This document shows, in pieces, positions 1 through 12,584 of a stretch of DNA of 64,000 nt. Both the position numbers and the translations under genes were made by a program. This DNA comes from Erinaceus europaeus. Its lineage: Eukaryota; Chordata; Mammalia; Eulipotyphla; Erinaceidae. The notes beneath the pieces were generated by a model. That model searched no databases. It was not told the DNA's origin and saw only the letters and a program-made list of their open reading frames with translations. Location: assembly GCF_950295315.1 (NCBI RefSeq), contig NC_080171.1, positions 94,954,470 to 95,018,469 on the forward strand, in the 5' to 3' direction. Each line of letters opens with the position of its first letter. Position 1 is the stretch's first letter.

Positions 1-310
1 TATATGTATACATGCTGGCTTGCTTGCTTATTTTAGGGCCTACCATTTGTTCTGATTGAATGAATGTTCCACATGATCTTGGAAGGTCTGTATGTTTTGT
101 TCCTATGGGTAAAGTGTGTAAAACCTACTTTTTTATCACTAAGAGATCACTGTGTGCTTCACTCTACATTTATTTTTTTTTGCAAACGATGCCACATCTT
201 GTTCCCTGTAGTTTGGGTTTGTGCACACATTCTACATTCTAGATCATGGAGCTCTTTCAGGGAATGACTTTTATTCCTTTTTTTTTTTTTTTAAGTGTTG
301 GACTTTTTTT
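1..310 (+). other. RABGAP1 intron, single-copy sequence
   Basis: T-rich intronic DNA with no exon-like segment that I recognise. The short open frames here have no coding character. Confidence 0.6.
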
Positions 311-584
311 TTTAAGATTAAAAAAATTATTTATTCCCTTTTGTTGCCCTTTTTTATTGTTGTTGTTATTGATGTCATCATTGTTGTATAGGACAGAGAG
401 AAGTGAAGAAAGGAGGGGAAGACAGAGAGGGGGAGAGAAAGATAGACATCTGCAGACCTGTTTCACCGCCTGTGAAGCGACTCCCCTGCAGGTGGGGATC
501 CGGGGGCTTGAACCGGGATCCTTATTTGGGTCCTTGCACTTTATGCCATGTGCACTTAACCTGCTGCGCTACCACCTGACTCCC
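311..584 (-). mobile_element. Family A (ERI-type) SINE
   Basis: Head at the right end (CTGACTCCC), A/T-rich tail at the left. Contains the reverse of the CTCCCCACCTGCAGGGGAG core with changes. Confidence 0.85.
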
Positions 585-759
585 ATGACTTTTATTCTTA
601 CAGTTGCCTCCTTTGGTCTCTGGTAGTAAACGGTTTGCTCTGAAATCTCTTCTGTCTGACACAAATACAGCCACTCCAGCTTTTCACAATACCACATAGT
701 ATGTGCAGTAACTGCCCTTTTCACTTTTAACATATACGTGTCATGTTGAAGATGAGTTG

Positions 760-872
760 GTAGTAGCAGGGCAGGTGGCACAGTGGTTAAAGCACTTGTG
801 TGTGAGGTCCGGAGTTTGAGAACCCAGCACTGCATATGCTCTAGCCTGCCTCCCTTTCTCATTAAAGAGAAA
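760..872 (+). mobile_element. Family C SINE
   Basis: GGCACAGTGGTTAAAGCAC, then GTGAGGTCCGGAGTTTGAG; diverged. Confidence 0.65.
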
Positions 873-918
873 CCTTTAAGATGAGTTTTTATAGCCACTA
901 TATAGTTGGGTTTTGATT

Positions 919-1204
919 TTTTTAAATATATATTTATTTATTCCCTTTTGCTTCCCTGGCTGTTTTATTCTTATAGTTATTATTGTTGTTGTTATTGATG
1001 TCGTCATTATTGGATAGGACAGAGAGAAATGGAGACAGGAGGGGAAGACAGAGGGGGAGAGAAAGACATCTACAGACCTGCCTTACCGCCTGTGAAGCGA
1101 CTCCCCTGCAGGTGGGGAGCTGGGGGCTCGAACTGGGATCCTTCTGCCAGTCCTTGCACTTTGTGCCACCTGCGCTTAACCCACTGCACTACCTCCCGAC
1201 TCCC
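919..1204 (-). mobile_element. Family A SINE
   Basis: Full-length in reverse, from the A/T tail to CCCGACTCCC. Its frame gives one of the recurrent RTERNGDRRGRQRG-type spurious translations. Confidence 0.85.
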
Positions 1205-1206
1205 AA

Positions 1207-1362
1207 TTTTTTAAAAATCTTTTTAAAGATAGAGATAACAGAGAGGAGGAGAGAGTGTGTAGGAAAGAAACCACAGCACTGAAAAGTCCTTTAGTGTGCT
1301 GGTGTCTGGGTTCAAACTTGGGTTGTGCTCATGGCAGATGTGCTACTTTGTTGACCCTGGGT
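1207..1362 (-). mobile_element. Older SINE-like fragment (family F)
   Basis: AAAGATAGAGATAACAGAG leading to GTGTCTGGGTTCAAACTTGG and CATGGCAGATGTGCTACTTT, the layout of a reversed tRNA-derived SINE. Confidence 0.4.
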
Positions 1363-1545
1363 TCATTGGTTTTTGTTTTTGTTTTTTTTTTAAATTCAGC
1401 CTCATACTCTTTTAATTGGGATATTTAGATCAGTTATTTTAATGTAATTATATAATTAGTGGGTTATTTATACAAGAAAGAAGAAGAAATTGATCCAGTA
1501 AGTCCACTTGCATGAGACCCTGGGGCTCATTCTCTGTGCCACAAA

Positions 1546-1547
<2 letters not shown>

Positions 1548-1590
<43 letters not shown>
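1548..1590 (+). repeat. (AG)n microsatellite
   Basis: About 20 AG units between diverged SINE sequences. Confidence 0.95.
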
Positions 1591-1592
<2 letters not shown>

Positions 1593-1596
1593 CCAA

Positions 1597-1702
1597 GTAG
1601 AGATAGCATAAGTTAGGTAAAGTGACTTTTCATGCCTGAGGCTCTAAGGTCCTACCATAGTACCACCATGAATGAGAGTTGAGTAATGCTCTGGCAAAAA
1701 AA
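1597..1702 (+). mobile_element. Family D SINE
   Basis: GATAGCATAAGTTAGG, CATGCCTGAGGCTCTAAGGT and GTTGAGTAATGCTCTGGC with an A tail. Confidence 0.75.
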
Positions 1703-1752
1703 AAAGGAAGGGAGAGAGAAAGAAAAGAAGGGACATTTAAAGTCTAGAAAAA

Positions 1753-2007
1753 TATTGGCCCGGGCAATAGCGCAAAAGGACCTGCGTAAAGATCCCGATT
1801 CAAGCCCCCGGCTCCCCACCTGCAGGGAGGTCACTTCAGAGTCTTTCTCCCTGTCTGTCCTCTTTTGATTTCTTTCCGTCCTATCCAACAACCACAACAG
1901 CAATAACAATAGTAGCAACAACAGGGCAACAAAAATGGGGGGAAAATGGCCTCCAGGAGCAGTGGATTTGTAATGTACACACCGAGCCCCAGCAATAACC
2001 CTGGAGC

Positions 2008-2008
<1 letters not shown>
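1753..2008 (+). mobile_element. Family A SINE, long form, internally shortened
   Basis: CCCCGGCTCCCCACCTGCAG core and the long 3' segment (GGAGCAGTGGATTTGTAATG, CAATAACCCTGGAG), followed directly by a CA microsatellite. Confidence 0.85.
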
Positions 2009-2042
<34 letters not shown>

Positions 2043-2044
2043 CA
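2009..2044 (+). repeat. (CA)n microsatellite at a SINE tail
   Basis: About 17 CA units starting at the end of the family A SINE, suggesting growth from the A-rich tail. Confidence 0.95.
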
Positions 2045-2990
<946 letters not shown>

Positions 2991-3770
2991 TAGGCGGTGA
3001 GCAGGTGGCTTCCTTGTTGGCCTGGGAACCTGTAGTTTCTGTCCAATAGCTTTTTCTTTTTACTACGTAAACTCATAGTGACTTTAATATTTAAAACACA
3101 TAAGGAAGCAGTGAGGCAAACACTGACCTTCATTGGGGGGGGAGAAATTCATGTGTATCAGCATCTGAATGTAACAAAAGAGGTTTAGCATCTTGGCAGA
3201 CCTTGCATAGAACCCGGCTTTCCGCCTGCCTGTCCACTGGCATATCACCCCAGAACAGACTCTGGAAGGCCTTTCCTGAGCTAGTTGTCCACAGACACTG
3301 AGGGCCCAGACGTGGCAGCCATAGGAAGAGTTCCGAGTGTCCCTCTACCCACCTCATTCCCCGTGCTTAGGCTCTTCTCATGTCAGGACTGCCTGAGAGG
3401 AAGACAAAGCACTTTGTACATAATCCAGGAGGCACTGAGGCAGCAGCAGCAGTCTGACTTGCTCTTGGCTCTGTGTTTGGTTGGTGCTGCCTCAGCTCAG
3501 GTTCACAGGCTGCCTTGCACCAGGGAGGACCTTCAGCAAAAGCACCCAGCTGACATGGGCTTTAGTGTTTTGGGATGTGACTGAGCCTTCCCCCTCCTGG
3601 TAACAGGAGTGGGCGCAGTACTGCCAAGAGTGAAGGAAGAAGGTGGAGAATTAGAGCCTTCCCAAAGTTAAGTCGGAAACTTTTTTGGAAAGCCCGGCAT
3701 TATATAAGTAGTTCCAGAACTTCCTTTGTATTTCCCCTAACACACTCTTTTTATATATGTATGCACGCAG

Positions 3771-3854
3771 TTAAAAGAAATGTGTCGTCGGGAACTGGAC
3801 AAGGCAGAATCTGAGATTAAAAAGAATAGTTCTATCATCGGTGATTACAAGCAG
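3771..3854 (+). CDS. RABGAP1: RABGAP1 coding exon, coiled-coil segment
   Basis: An 84-bp phase-0 exon encodes 28 residues (LKEMCRRELDKAESEIKK, then NSSIIGDYKQ). It is preceded by a pyrimidine-rich tract ending GCACGCAG and followed by GTAGGT. The translation continues the coiled coil with no stop. It is too short to stand out as an open reading frame and was found by reading the splice sites and frame. Confidence 0.92.
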
Positions 3855-4364
3855 GTAGGTCCATGCATCCCGAGGTCAGGCTGTGTACTCTGAAGTCCTG
3901 ATTGCCTGGGTAAATGTATCTCCCTCACATCCAGAGCCTAAAGCATCCTGGTTTCACGTCCTGGCTCTGCCACTTGCATGGTGCCAGTAAATGATAGCTG
4001 TGCTGCACTAGCATTCCAGGCACTGAGTTATGGCCTAATGTTCATATATGTTTGGCCATATGATATAAAGCTGGTCTTCTCCCTGGTTGGTGGACGTGCC
4101 AGCACCTAACGAAATTGAATTTGTTCCATCCTACTGTCTGATCTCTGGCCCATGAACCTGTCGAATGTTAAACCTCTGGTCATGAAGCCCAGTGCCAGTC
4201 AGTCCTTGCGAGTTCTAGGCTGACAGATGCAGAGCTGCCACAGCCAGAGGAAGAAGCACTGGTCGTCTTTGAGCTCGGCCCCTTCCACGGTAGCAGCCTG
4301 CCATCATGATTCCGCCTAGTGTAGTTGAGCTTCCACTGTAGAGTTCATCCGGAATGGAGATCAT

Positions 4365-4535
4365 GCTGGGTAGTGGCATACCTAGTAGAGCACGCACATT
4401 ACCATGCTTGAGGGGAAGGGTTCAAGCCCCTGGTCCCCACCTGCAGGAGGGAAGCCTCATGGGTGTTGGAGCAGGGCTGCAGGTGTTTCTCTTTCTCCCC
4501 CTTCCCTGTTTCTGTGTCAAATGAAAAAGAAAAAT
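4365..4535 (+). mobile_element. Family B SINE
   Basis: GGGTAGTGGCATACCTAGTA, then GGTCCCCACCTGCAGGAGG and an A-rich end; old. Confidence 0.75.
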
Positions 4536-4592
4536 GAAGACATGCCTTTTTAAAAAAGAAATGTTCATTTGATATTGCACTTGTCTCTTTAG

Positions 4593-4664
4593 ATTTGCTC
4601 TCAGTTGAGTGAAAGACTGGAGAAACAGCAGACAGCTAATAAAGTGGAAATTGAGAAAATTCGG
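4593..4664 (+). CDS. RABGAP1: RABGAP1 coding exon, coiled-coil segment
   Basis: A 72-bp phase-0 exon encodes 24 residues (ICSQLSERLEKQQTANKVEI, then EKIR). The acceptor is TTGTCTCTTTAG and the donor CGG|GTAAGT, a consensus donor. It continues in frame into the exon at 6507; the 1.84-kb intron between them holds a LINE 3' end and a family D SINE. Confidence 0.92.
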
Positions 4665-4849
4665 GTAAGTCTTCCCAAATGCTTTATACTACCCAAATCA
4701 GCTTAGGGCTTTATTCAGCTCAATAAATCTTGGAAGGAGTCTCTTTGCTTTGATTTCTTAAGTGAAATGTCCCAATTTCTCTGTCTCTATTCAAAAACAA
4801 ACTAATTAATTAAATAGAACTGGGATTCAAGAAGAATTTAAAAAAAGAA

Positions 4850-5092
4850 GACAGGCTGAAAGTATGGCTCGACCTGCCAATGCCCATGTCCAGTGGAGAC
4901 GCAATTACAGAAGCCAGACCTTCCACCTTCTGCACCCCCATGATGACCCTGGGTCCATACTCCCAGAGGGATAAAGAACAGGAAAGCTTCCAATGGTGGG
5001 GATGGGATACAGAACTCTGGTGATGGGACTTGTGTGGAATTGTACCCCTCTTATCCTAAAATCTTGTTGATCATTATTAAATCAATTAAAAA
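4850..5092 (+). mobile_element. LINE 3' end, type X
   Basis: Contains GGGATACAGAACTCTGGTG and GAATTGTACCCCTCTTATCC, ending in an A-rich tail. Copies with the same ending are at 36500 and 43780, so it is a repeat family; it is probably an L1 3' UTR, but I did not see the attached ORF2. Confidence 0.6.
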
Positions 5093-5814
5093 GGATGCAG
5101 TGTACATTAATGTTAAAAAAAAAAATGTCCCAAGATGTCCAGATGTCATTCATATAAGCAGGTGATTGTAGCAGTGCCACACTGAAGTGATAAGCCCTGC
5201 TAGTAACAGATTTTGCTTGAGTTGAGAGTATGGAGCTTGGACCATATTGTTATTTTCACTCCTCATGTTGTTGTCTTGGATGAAACACCTGCCCCTGCAT
5301 CTAAGCTGAATTGATCAAATGTGATAACTTTGTACCAGCTTTATTTCAGTGTAGGACCTTTATAACTTGGTGCTTTCTTTCTCTAAGCTACACCTGTACT
5401 AGAGCACTCCTCCAGTTTAACTAGGATGAGGGGCTTACCGAACGATGCTTCTCTAAGCTATTTACAGCTCCCTAGACAGGAATGTGGGGGGTTCTGTGTA
5501 CATAGCTGTGCTAGCACAAAACCTTCTACCTGGAGCAAGACAAGACCCAGCCTCCATCACAATTAGTAGCTAAACAACAGTGTCTGTTTTTGAAAGATGA
5601 TTTGTCTTCTGAATCTAAATTTAAATTGACTCTAGCAAGTCCCACTGGAAAGTTAAGTTCTTTTAGTCTTTCTTCATGAATCATCACCATTACTAACAGT
5701 TTGGTATTTCAGTCTTCATACTGTATTTACTTTAAATGCAAAAGTTCTGAAATACTTGCTTCCCCATAGTCAAATTTCTGAAATCTTTTTGCTATTTATT
5801 TTTGTTTTTTAATT

Positions 5815-5922
5815 AGAGCACTGCTCAGTTTTGGCTTATGGTGGTGCTGGGGATTGAACTTGGGATGGAGCCTCAGGCATGAAAGTCTTCTTTACATAAC
5901 CATTATGCTATTTCTCAGGGCA
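5815..5922 (-). mobile_element. Family D SINE
   Basis: Reverse orientation: GAGCACTGCTCAGTTTTGGC through CAGGCATGAAAGTC to CATAACCATTATGC. Confidence 0.8.
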
Positions 5923-6506
5923 TGTTTTTTAGTCAGTGACGTTTTGTGGCTTAACTGGTAAATATTTTCTATAGGAACATGTTTCTTTCTGTCACTAACA
6001 CTTGATGAAATACAGTATACTTGTAACTACCCTTTATGTACAGTTCATATCTCCATTCACATAGTGTAGTTTTAATCATTTATCATGCTATGAAAATATT
6101 ACTCAAAACCTTTTTTAAAAGCAGCACACGGCCTTTTGTAAATAATAGCCCAGTACATTTGCTTATCCAAAGGCTGTCCTTCTCATTTTTCCTACCTCTA
6201 ATTCTGTAGTGGGAATTCTTGCACATAATTATTTAGTCACTGTGTTCAATTTATTTTTTTTTTTTTTTAGCCAAGGCTCCTAGAAGTGAGATTACTGGAT
6301 CAAGAACTAAGAATATTTGTATTCTTTTTGGTACACCGGGTCGCTTTTCCAATTGGGTGTCTGCCAGTTTACAAATAGCATAGTTTAAAAAAATGTAGTG
6401 CTCAGCAGAGAAGCCAGCACCCCCGACTCCAGAATGAAGTTGCTCAGACTTTCCTAGAGAGCCAGTTTCTCTTCTTTGCCTCTTTACATCTGACATTCAA
6501 TTTCAG

Positions 6507-6704
6507 CAAAAAGTGGATGATTGTGAGCGCTGCCGAGAGTTTTTCAACAAAGAAGGGCGTATTAAGAGCATCAGCTCAGCTAAAGACGTTTTAGATGAGG
6601 ACACAGATGAAGAAAAGGAAACACTCAAGAACCAGCTCAGAGAGATGGAACTCGAATTGGCACAAACCAAGCTTCAGTTGGTGGAAGCTGAGTGTAAAAT
6701 ACAG
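6507..6704 (+). CDS. RABGAP1: RABGAP1 coding exon, largest of the visible set
   Basis: A 198-bp phase-0 exon encodes 66 residues, including QKVDDCERCREFFNKEG, then an acidic stretch (DEDTDEEKE) and a second helical run (LREMELELAQTKLQLVEAEC). Acceptor ATTTCAG, donor CAG|GTAACG. The open frame runs on past the donor to 6788, but the intronic part loses the coiled-coil character and is not coding. The C-x2-C pair in DCERC is a local oddity of the family, not an evident zinc site. Confidence 0.95.
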
Positions 6705-6869
6705 GTAACGAACTGCAGCAGAGAGCCTCCTCTCTTCTTGGTGTATAGAGACTTGGAGCCGATTTTCTGGAGTAGACAGAATGTATGACCTTGATTTAGT
6801 TATTTTGCCAAAATTTGGCCATAATTTTGGATTTTGACTATAATACTCAAGTAAAGAAGCCCATTCCTT

Positions 6870-7214
6870 TTCTTTTTGTTAATTTTTTAAAAATTTATGA
6901 GTACAAGATTGTACTGGTTACAAGATTGTAAAATCACAGGGTAGAATCACCACCACCAAAGCAAGGTGTCCCCACTTTCCTACCTCCCAAAGATTATCAT
7001 AAAGCACCCAGAGAACTGTAGTTTGCACAAAGTCTTAGAGTTTGTTTGCTTCTGTTTGTTTTTACAAGTTAATGTGTATCAGTTCTCTAGAGTCCACATG
7101 TGAGCGAAACCATCTGGTCTTTCATCTCTTTAAAAAATCACCTCCAGTTCCATCCATTTGTCCCAAAGGACCCAAAACCATTTTTGATGGCAGAGTAGTA
7201 TTCCATGGAATATG
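6870..7214 (-). mobile_element. Old L1 3' region, part 1
   Basis: The minus strand resembles the 3' region shared by old mammalian L1 (GTATTCCATGG, reverse of the GGAATACTACTCAGCC region; CAGTTCCATCCATTTG). It continues at 7351 after a family D SINE. Confidence 0.75.
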
Positions 7215-7350
7215 TATCCCAAGACTTTTTTTTTTTAAGCCAGAGCACTGCTCAGCTGTGGCTTATGGTAGTGCAGGGGATTGAACATGGGACTTTGGAG
7301 CCTCAGGCATGAGAGTCTTCTTTGCATTACCATAAGCTATCTACACCCAC
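7215..7350 (-). mobile_element. Family D SINE inside the old L1
   Basis: GCCAGAGCACTGCTCAGCTG through CAGGCATGAGAGTC. It interrupts the L1 3' region, so it is younger than that L1. Confidence 0.85.
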
Positions 7351-7620
7351 CCTTTTTAGTGTGTGTTTTTTTTTTTAAATACCATAATTTCTTTAATCAG
7401 TCATCTGTTGGTGGGCATTTAGCCTGTTTCCACTCTTTGGCTATTGTGGGTAATGCAGCTATGGAACATAGGGGTGCACATGTGCCTTTAAATTTGTGGC
7501 CTTTGGATAAATGGCCTTAGAGTGGTATTGCTGGGCCATAAGGCACTTCCATTTTTATTTAAGGCCTCTCCATACAGTCTTCCGGAGGGGCTGTACCAGC
7601 CTATTACTTTTGGTGGATCC
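7351..7620 (-). mobile_element. Old L1 3' region, part 2
   Basis: Contains the reverse of the classic L1 segment (CATCTGTTGGTGGGCATTTA, GGTGCACATGTGCC, GGTATTGCTGGGCCATA). Together with 6870-7214 it is one element split by a SINE. Confidence 0.8.
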
Positions 7621-7997
7621 TTGAGTATTATTTGGTCTGTCCTTAAGGTTTGGGCTTTTTCATGAAAATTAGCCATTAAGCTTAGAATAGTGGAACAAAC
7701 AGATGCACTGAAACCACAGCTGCACCGCCAAGCTCACTGGCCACTTGGTGACCTCTTTACTCTTGAGTTTCCTCAGCTGCAAGGAGTGATCTCTGTAGTT
7801 TGCTTTGAGGACTGCATAAGCTGATGCACGGAAGAGGCTCACTACAGTCTGAAGGCTTCTCAGAGCTTGACATCCCATCCTCCCTTAACTAGTTTGGTGA
7901 CTTTGGAAATAATATCTAATTTATCTGAGCTGTCATTTCTGATGAAGAAATTGGGTATATTTATTTATTTAATTGATAACTTTATGTAACTTTTTAA

Positions 7998-8183
7998 ATT
8001 ATCTTTATTTACTGGATAGAGACAGTCAGAAACTGAGAGGGGAGGGGGAAAGAGAGAGGGAGACAAACACCTGCAGCCCTGCTTCATTGTTCACAAAGCT
8101 TTCCCCTGCAGGTGAGGACCGGGGGCTTGAACCTGGGTCTTTGTGCATTGTAACATGTGCACTCAATCAGGTGGGCCACTGCC
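7998..8183 (-). mobile_element. Family B SINE
   Basis: GATAGAGACAGTCAGAAAC through CCCCTGCAGGTGAGG to CAATCAGGTGGGCCACTG. Confidence 0.85.
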
Positions 8184-8190
8184 TTGATTT

Positions 8191-8213
8191 TTAATATTAT
8201 TATTATTATTATT
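8191..8213 (+). repeat. (TTA)n microsatellite
   Basis: ATTATTATTATTATTATT between two reversed SINEs. Confidence 0.9.
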
Positions 8214-8524
8214 TTGCCTCCAGGGCTATTACTGGAGCTCAGTACCTGCACTACAAATCCACTGTTCCTGGAGGCTATTTTTCCCTTTTGTTGCCCTTGT
8301 TTATCATTATTATTGTTGTTGATATTGCTGTCGTTGTTGGATAGGACAGAGAGAAACGGAGAGAGGATGGGAAGACGGGGAGAAAAAGATACACCTGGAG
8401 ACCTGCTTCACCACTTGTGGAGCGACCCCCCTGCAGGTGGGGAGACGGGGGCTTGAAATGGGATCCTTGTGCCGGTCCTTATGCTTTGTGCCACTGCGCT
8501 TAACCCAGCACTATCACCCAGCCC
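8214..8524 (-). mobile_element. Family A SINE, long form
   Basis: Starts with the reversed long-form end (CTCCAGGGCTATTACTGG) and ends at the head near CACCCAGCCCC. Confidence 0.85.
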
Positions 8525-8539
8525 CTTGATTTTTATTTT

Positions 8540-8772
8540 TTAAGATAGAGGCAGAAAAATGAATGGACTACAGCACCAAGACTTCCTTAAGTACCGGGGG
8601 GCTGGCTCTAACCTGGGTTGCAAAGCAACACACTATCCAAGGGAGCTATTTCACTAACCAAGGGACCTATTTTGACCATTTTATACTTTTAATATTTATC
8701 TTCATTGTTAAGAGAGGTTGGAACCCTGCTCAGGCATGAAAGCTTGGTATACTCTGCTGTCTGTCCAGCCCC
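8540..8772 (-). mobile_element. Two old SINE-like fragments
   Basis: A family F-like piece (8540-8650) and a diverged family D piece (8681-8772, with CAGGCATGAAAGCTTGG). Both are heavily mutated. Confidence 0.4.
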
Positions 8773-9642
<870 letters not shown>

Positions 9643-10391
9643 GAGCAGCTGCTGCCTCTAGACACCTTCAGAAAATACGACACCTTTTGTTGCCTTCTTT
9701 GGCCAGATGTGTGATTCTGTGACATGTCCCAGGACCAGAATGTAGCTAAGCCAGATCCATAGAAGCATGTTGGTAGGTCATTGGACCAGAGCTCATGAAG
9801 TAGGCATTCTCCAGGGTAAGGCCCTCCTAACTACTGATACTAACAGGCCTGCTAGCTCAAGTGATGCTCTGGACACTAGAAAAACCACTCTTCGCTGTGG
9901 ATCTCCCAGGCCGCTTCTCAGTGTAGGTCAATACTTCACCCAGCCCAGAGGCTGAATTGACACTGTCAAGAGTTTGGGGATCCTTCAAGCTGGTTTTTTT
10001 CTAAGCCTTTCTTGTTTTAAATAACATACATGTCATGCATACATATATTATGTATGGATACATATATTGGCAGGGTCGCTCAAATAATTGTCTCAGTGCC
10101 AGCACAGGCATCTTGGGCAGACACGGAGAAGCACTTTGCTTTAAATAGGGGGTTTCATGGTTGAAGCCACTTCGTGTTGTTAACTATACAGTGAATGCAC
10201 AGGTGTTTGGTTTGACATTATTCACGTTTCTGATCAATTCTATGCAACTATTATAGTCCCTGTTGTTTTTTAGTGGTAGCTGCCAAAATGACTTGATAGG
10301 GCTAGGGTGGGTGACTTGACTGACTGTGAGACTGGGTTCATCATAACATGGACAAATCTTTTGCTTAATGTGTTATGTCTGTGTGTATGTC

Positions 10392-10428
10392 TGTACATAT
10401 ATATATATATATATATACATATATATAA
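10392..10428 (+). repeat. TA-repeat with embedded Pumilio motif in the RABGAP1 3' UTR
   Basis: TGTACATA at 10392-10399 fits the Pumilio element TGTANATA and leads into about 30 bases of alternating TA. Part of the match may be a by-product of the TA repeat. Confidence 0.5.
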
Positions 10429-11222
10429 TTGACAGTGTTTTAATCCCCAACCAGGACTGACCTGCACAACTGAATTGTTTATTTGGGCACTTAACTTCAC
10501 TCAAGGCTTGTTGAGCTCTTCTCTTCTCGCTGCCGTTATGAGAACTGTGAAGAGCTCCCTCACTTCAAGGTTCCCAGTGTTTTTGCACAACAGATTGTAT
10601 AATTGAGAGAGGCACTGAGGTCTGTGTGTGTTTGTGTAAATGTGAGTGTGTGCAGGACACACAACGCCACAAGGCTCCCATCCTGCTCACCTGTCCCTCC
10701 CTGCCGGGTCCCCTGGACCCCTCTGGAGTGTGGCTGGGTGTGAACCTCACTGTCGAGATGGGCTGCAAGTTCTCCAAGTATGGAAGGGGGTTTAGCACCT
10801 TTTAAAAATATGTGCAACTTACTTTTTAATTTATATAGTGAGACACTGACAGGCTGTCTTGTAGATCATTGTTTTCTCTGCATACAGTATGGAGATAGCT
10901 GGTTACAGGAGGCACTGGTTTGTATATAAAGACACTTGGGTTGTTTTGTATTTCTTTTCCTGTTGGCTGTACTAACTGCTTGCTGAGGCCATCTGTGTCA
11001 GGAAGGTAACAAGTGGCAACCCCCTACCCCCCACCTTCCACCCCCTCCCCCACTCCTGTGTCTTTCTCGTTCAGTTACCAGAACAACTTTAAGCCCATCT
11101 AAAACTAGGTGTGTGGACATTGTGCTAGGGTAGTTCAAGTGTGTCAACTCTATGAACTGAAATATAAACAAGTAAAATTGTATTACTATTTCTTTTGTTG
11201 GTTTTATTTTAACAGCATATCC

Positions 11223-11228
11223 ATTAAA
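11223..11228 (+). terminator. Candidate RABGAP1 poly(A) signal ATTAAA
   Basis: ATTAAA lies 1.58 kb after the RABGAP1 stop and is followed by T/G-rich sequence (TTTTGGTACA, then GTGTTGTATAA). ATTAAA is the commonest variant of AATAAA. An alternative AATAAA is at 11535-11540, directly before an A-rich run. Which one is used cannot be told from sequence. Confidence 0.4.
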
Positions 11229-11249
11229 TATTTTGGTACAAACAGTATC

Positions 11250-11863
11250 GTGTTGTATAAACCGCTGTTATCATTGTATCTATGCCTCACCCCATTCCCA
11301 CCAAGCAGCTCCCCACCACTCCCTCAGACTTTCTGAATAGCTAAGGTGTGTTGCACCATGGGAGGTATGAGAAGTCACAAGTTCTACCCTGTGGAAGGCT
11401 AATGCCTATGCTTTTATTTGCACAGAAGCTCTTGTCCAAGAAAACTAAACGGTATAGTGAGTACAGGAGGCAAAGGTGGCATTATGACTTGAAAGACAAA
11501 AAAGCATCTTCTAGTGTAGAAATGAGAGGAAATTAATAAAAAGGAAAAAAAAAAAGCCAGTCCTTTTTAAAGCACAAATGTGGAAGGGGGATGTGGACCA
11601 AGAGCTGAAAAGCAGAGAATGTGAAGTTCCATTATACTTTGCTAGGACTCTCAGCAAGTGAAGCGGTATATGGACAGACAAGCTTTAGACAGCTTCTTTC
11701 TATTGAATGGTGGTTCTCCCACAGCCCAGTAGTGCAGGAGTGAGGAGGCTTTCAGACCACATCACCTCCTTTCTCTGCAGCAGGAACAGCAGCAATGCTT
11801 GCCTATCCTTCCAGTTTCCCATGGATTCCCACCTATGCCCAGGCTTTAGACAGAAACAGGACA
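11250..11863 (+). other. Intergenic sequence beyond RABGAP1
   Basis: Single-copy; holds the alternative AATAAA at 11535-11540 with an A-run. No gene seen. Confidence 0.5.
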
Positions 11864-12147
11864 GGGAGCCGGGCAGTAGTGCAGCGTGTTAAGCACAGGT
11901 GGCTAGAAGAGTGAGGACCAGTGTAAGGATCCCGGTTCAAGCCCTCAGGGGAGTCTAACTGCAGGGGAGTCACTTTACAAGTGGTGAAGCAGGTCTGCAG
12001 GTGTCTGTCTTTCTCTCCCCCTCTGTCTTCCCCTCCTCTCTCCATTTCTCTCTGTCCCATCCAACGACGACGACTTCAATAACAACAATAATAAATACAA
12101 CAATGAAACAAGGGCAACAAAAGGGAATATTAAAAAAAAATTAAAAA
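11864..12147 (+). mobile_element. Family A SINE
   Basis: GGGAGCCGGGCAGTAGTGCA head, GGATCCCGGTTCAAGC B-box region, AACAAGGGCAACAAAAGGG tail. Confidence 0.9.
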
Positions 12148-12169
12148 AACAGGACAGGATGTAGGCTAT

Positions 12170-12475
12170 GAAGTGTTAAGTGCCTACAGTGGTGTAAGTG
12201 CACATGATGTGAAGCACGAGGACCAGCACAAGAATCCTGGTTCAAGCCCCCGGCTCCCCACCTGTTGGGGGGGGTCGCTTCACAAGCAGTGAAGCAGGTC
12301 TGCAGGTGTCTTTCCCTCCTCTCGATTTCTCTGTCCCATCCAACAACAACGACAGCAATAACAATGATAAAAAGGTCAACAAAAGGGAAAAGATAGCCTC
12401 GAGGAGCAGTGGATTTTGTAGTGCAGGCATTGAGCCCTGCACTACAAAACCCTGGAGACAAAAATTAAAAAAATG
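12170..12475 (+). mobile_element. Family A SINE, long form
   Basis: Diverged head, CCCCGGCTCCCCACCTG core and long end (GGAGCAGTGGATTTTGTAG). The end has a local inverted copy: GTAGTGCAGG and CCTGCACTAC. Confidence 0.85.
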
Positions 12476-12538
12476 TCTGTTTCTTCTAGAAAAACAATAA
12501 ATGGCTACTTGGAGTGGTGGAATTGTTCAGGCTGAGTT

Positions 12539-12540
<2 letters not shown>

Positions 12541-12582
<42 letters not shown>
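12541..12582 (+). repeat. (CA)n microsatellite
   Basis: 21 AC units, uninterrupted, in intergenic DNA. Confidence 0.97.

Positions 12583-12584
<2 letters not shown>

Larger units (their letters stand above)
9643..11245 (+). other. RABGAP1: RABGAP1 3' untranslated region
   Basis: Single-copy sequence follows the stop codon with no SINE insertion for 1.6 kb, in contrast to the SINE-rich introns, as expected for a 3' UTR. It holds a (TA)n run at about 10395-10428 and two Pumilio-type motifs (TGTACATA at 10392-10399 and TGTATATA at 10921-10928). The right end is set by the ATTAAA at 11223-11228 and is approximate; a second AATAAA at 11535-11540 could mark a longer form. Confidence 0.6.

Noticed and set aside
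246..626. Recurrent open frames with RTERNGERRGRQRGGEKDRH-like translations (also near 983, 8157, 14162, 20879, 38260, 47000, 55276, 56555)
   Set aside because: They are reading frames through family A SINEs, mostly in reverse, and their repetition reflects repeat copies, not a protein family.
3285..3584. 99-codon open frame in a RABGAP1 intron
   Set aside because: Overlaps an opposing open frame, has no splice signals or recognisable domain, and lies between two exons that join cleanly without it.
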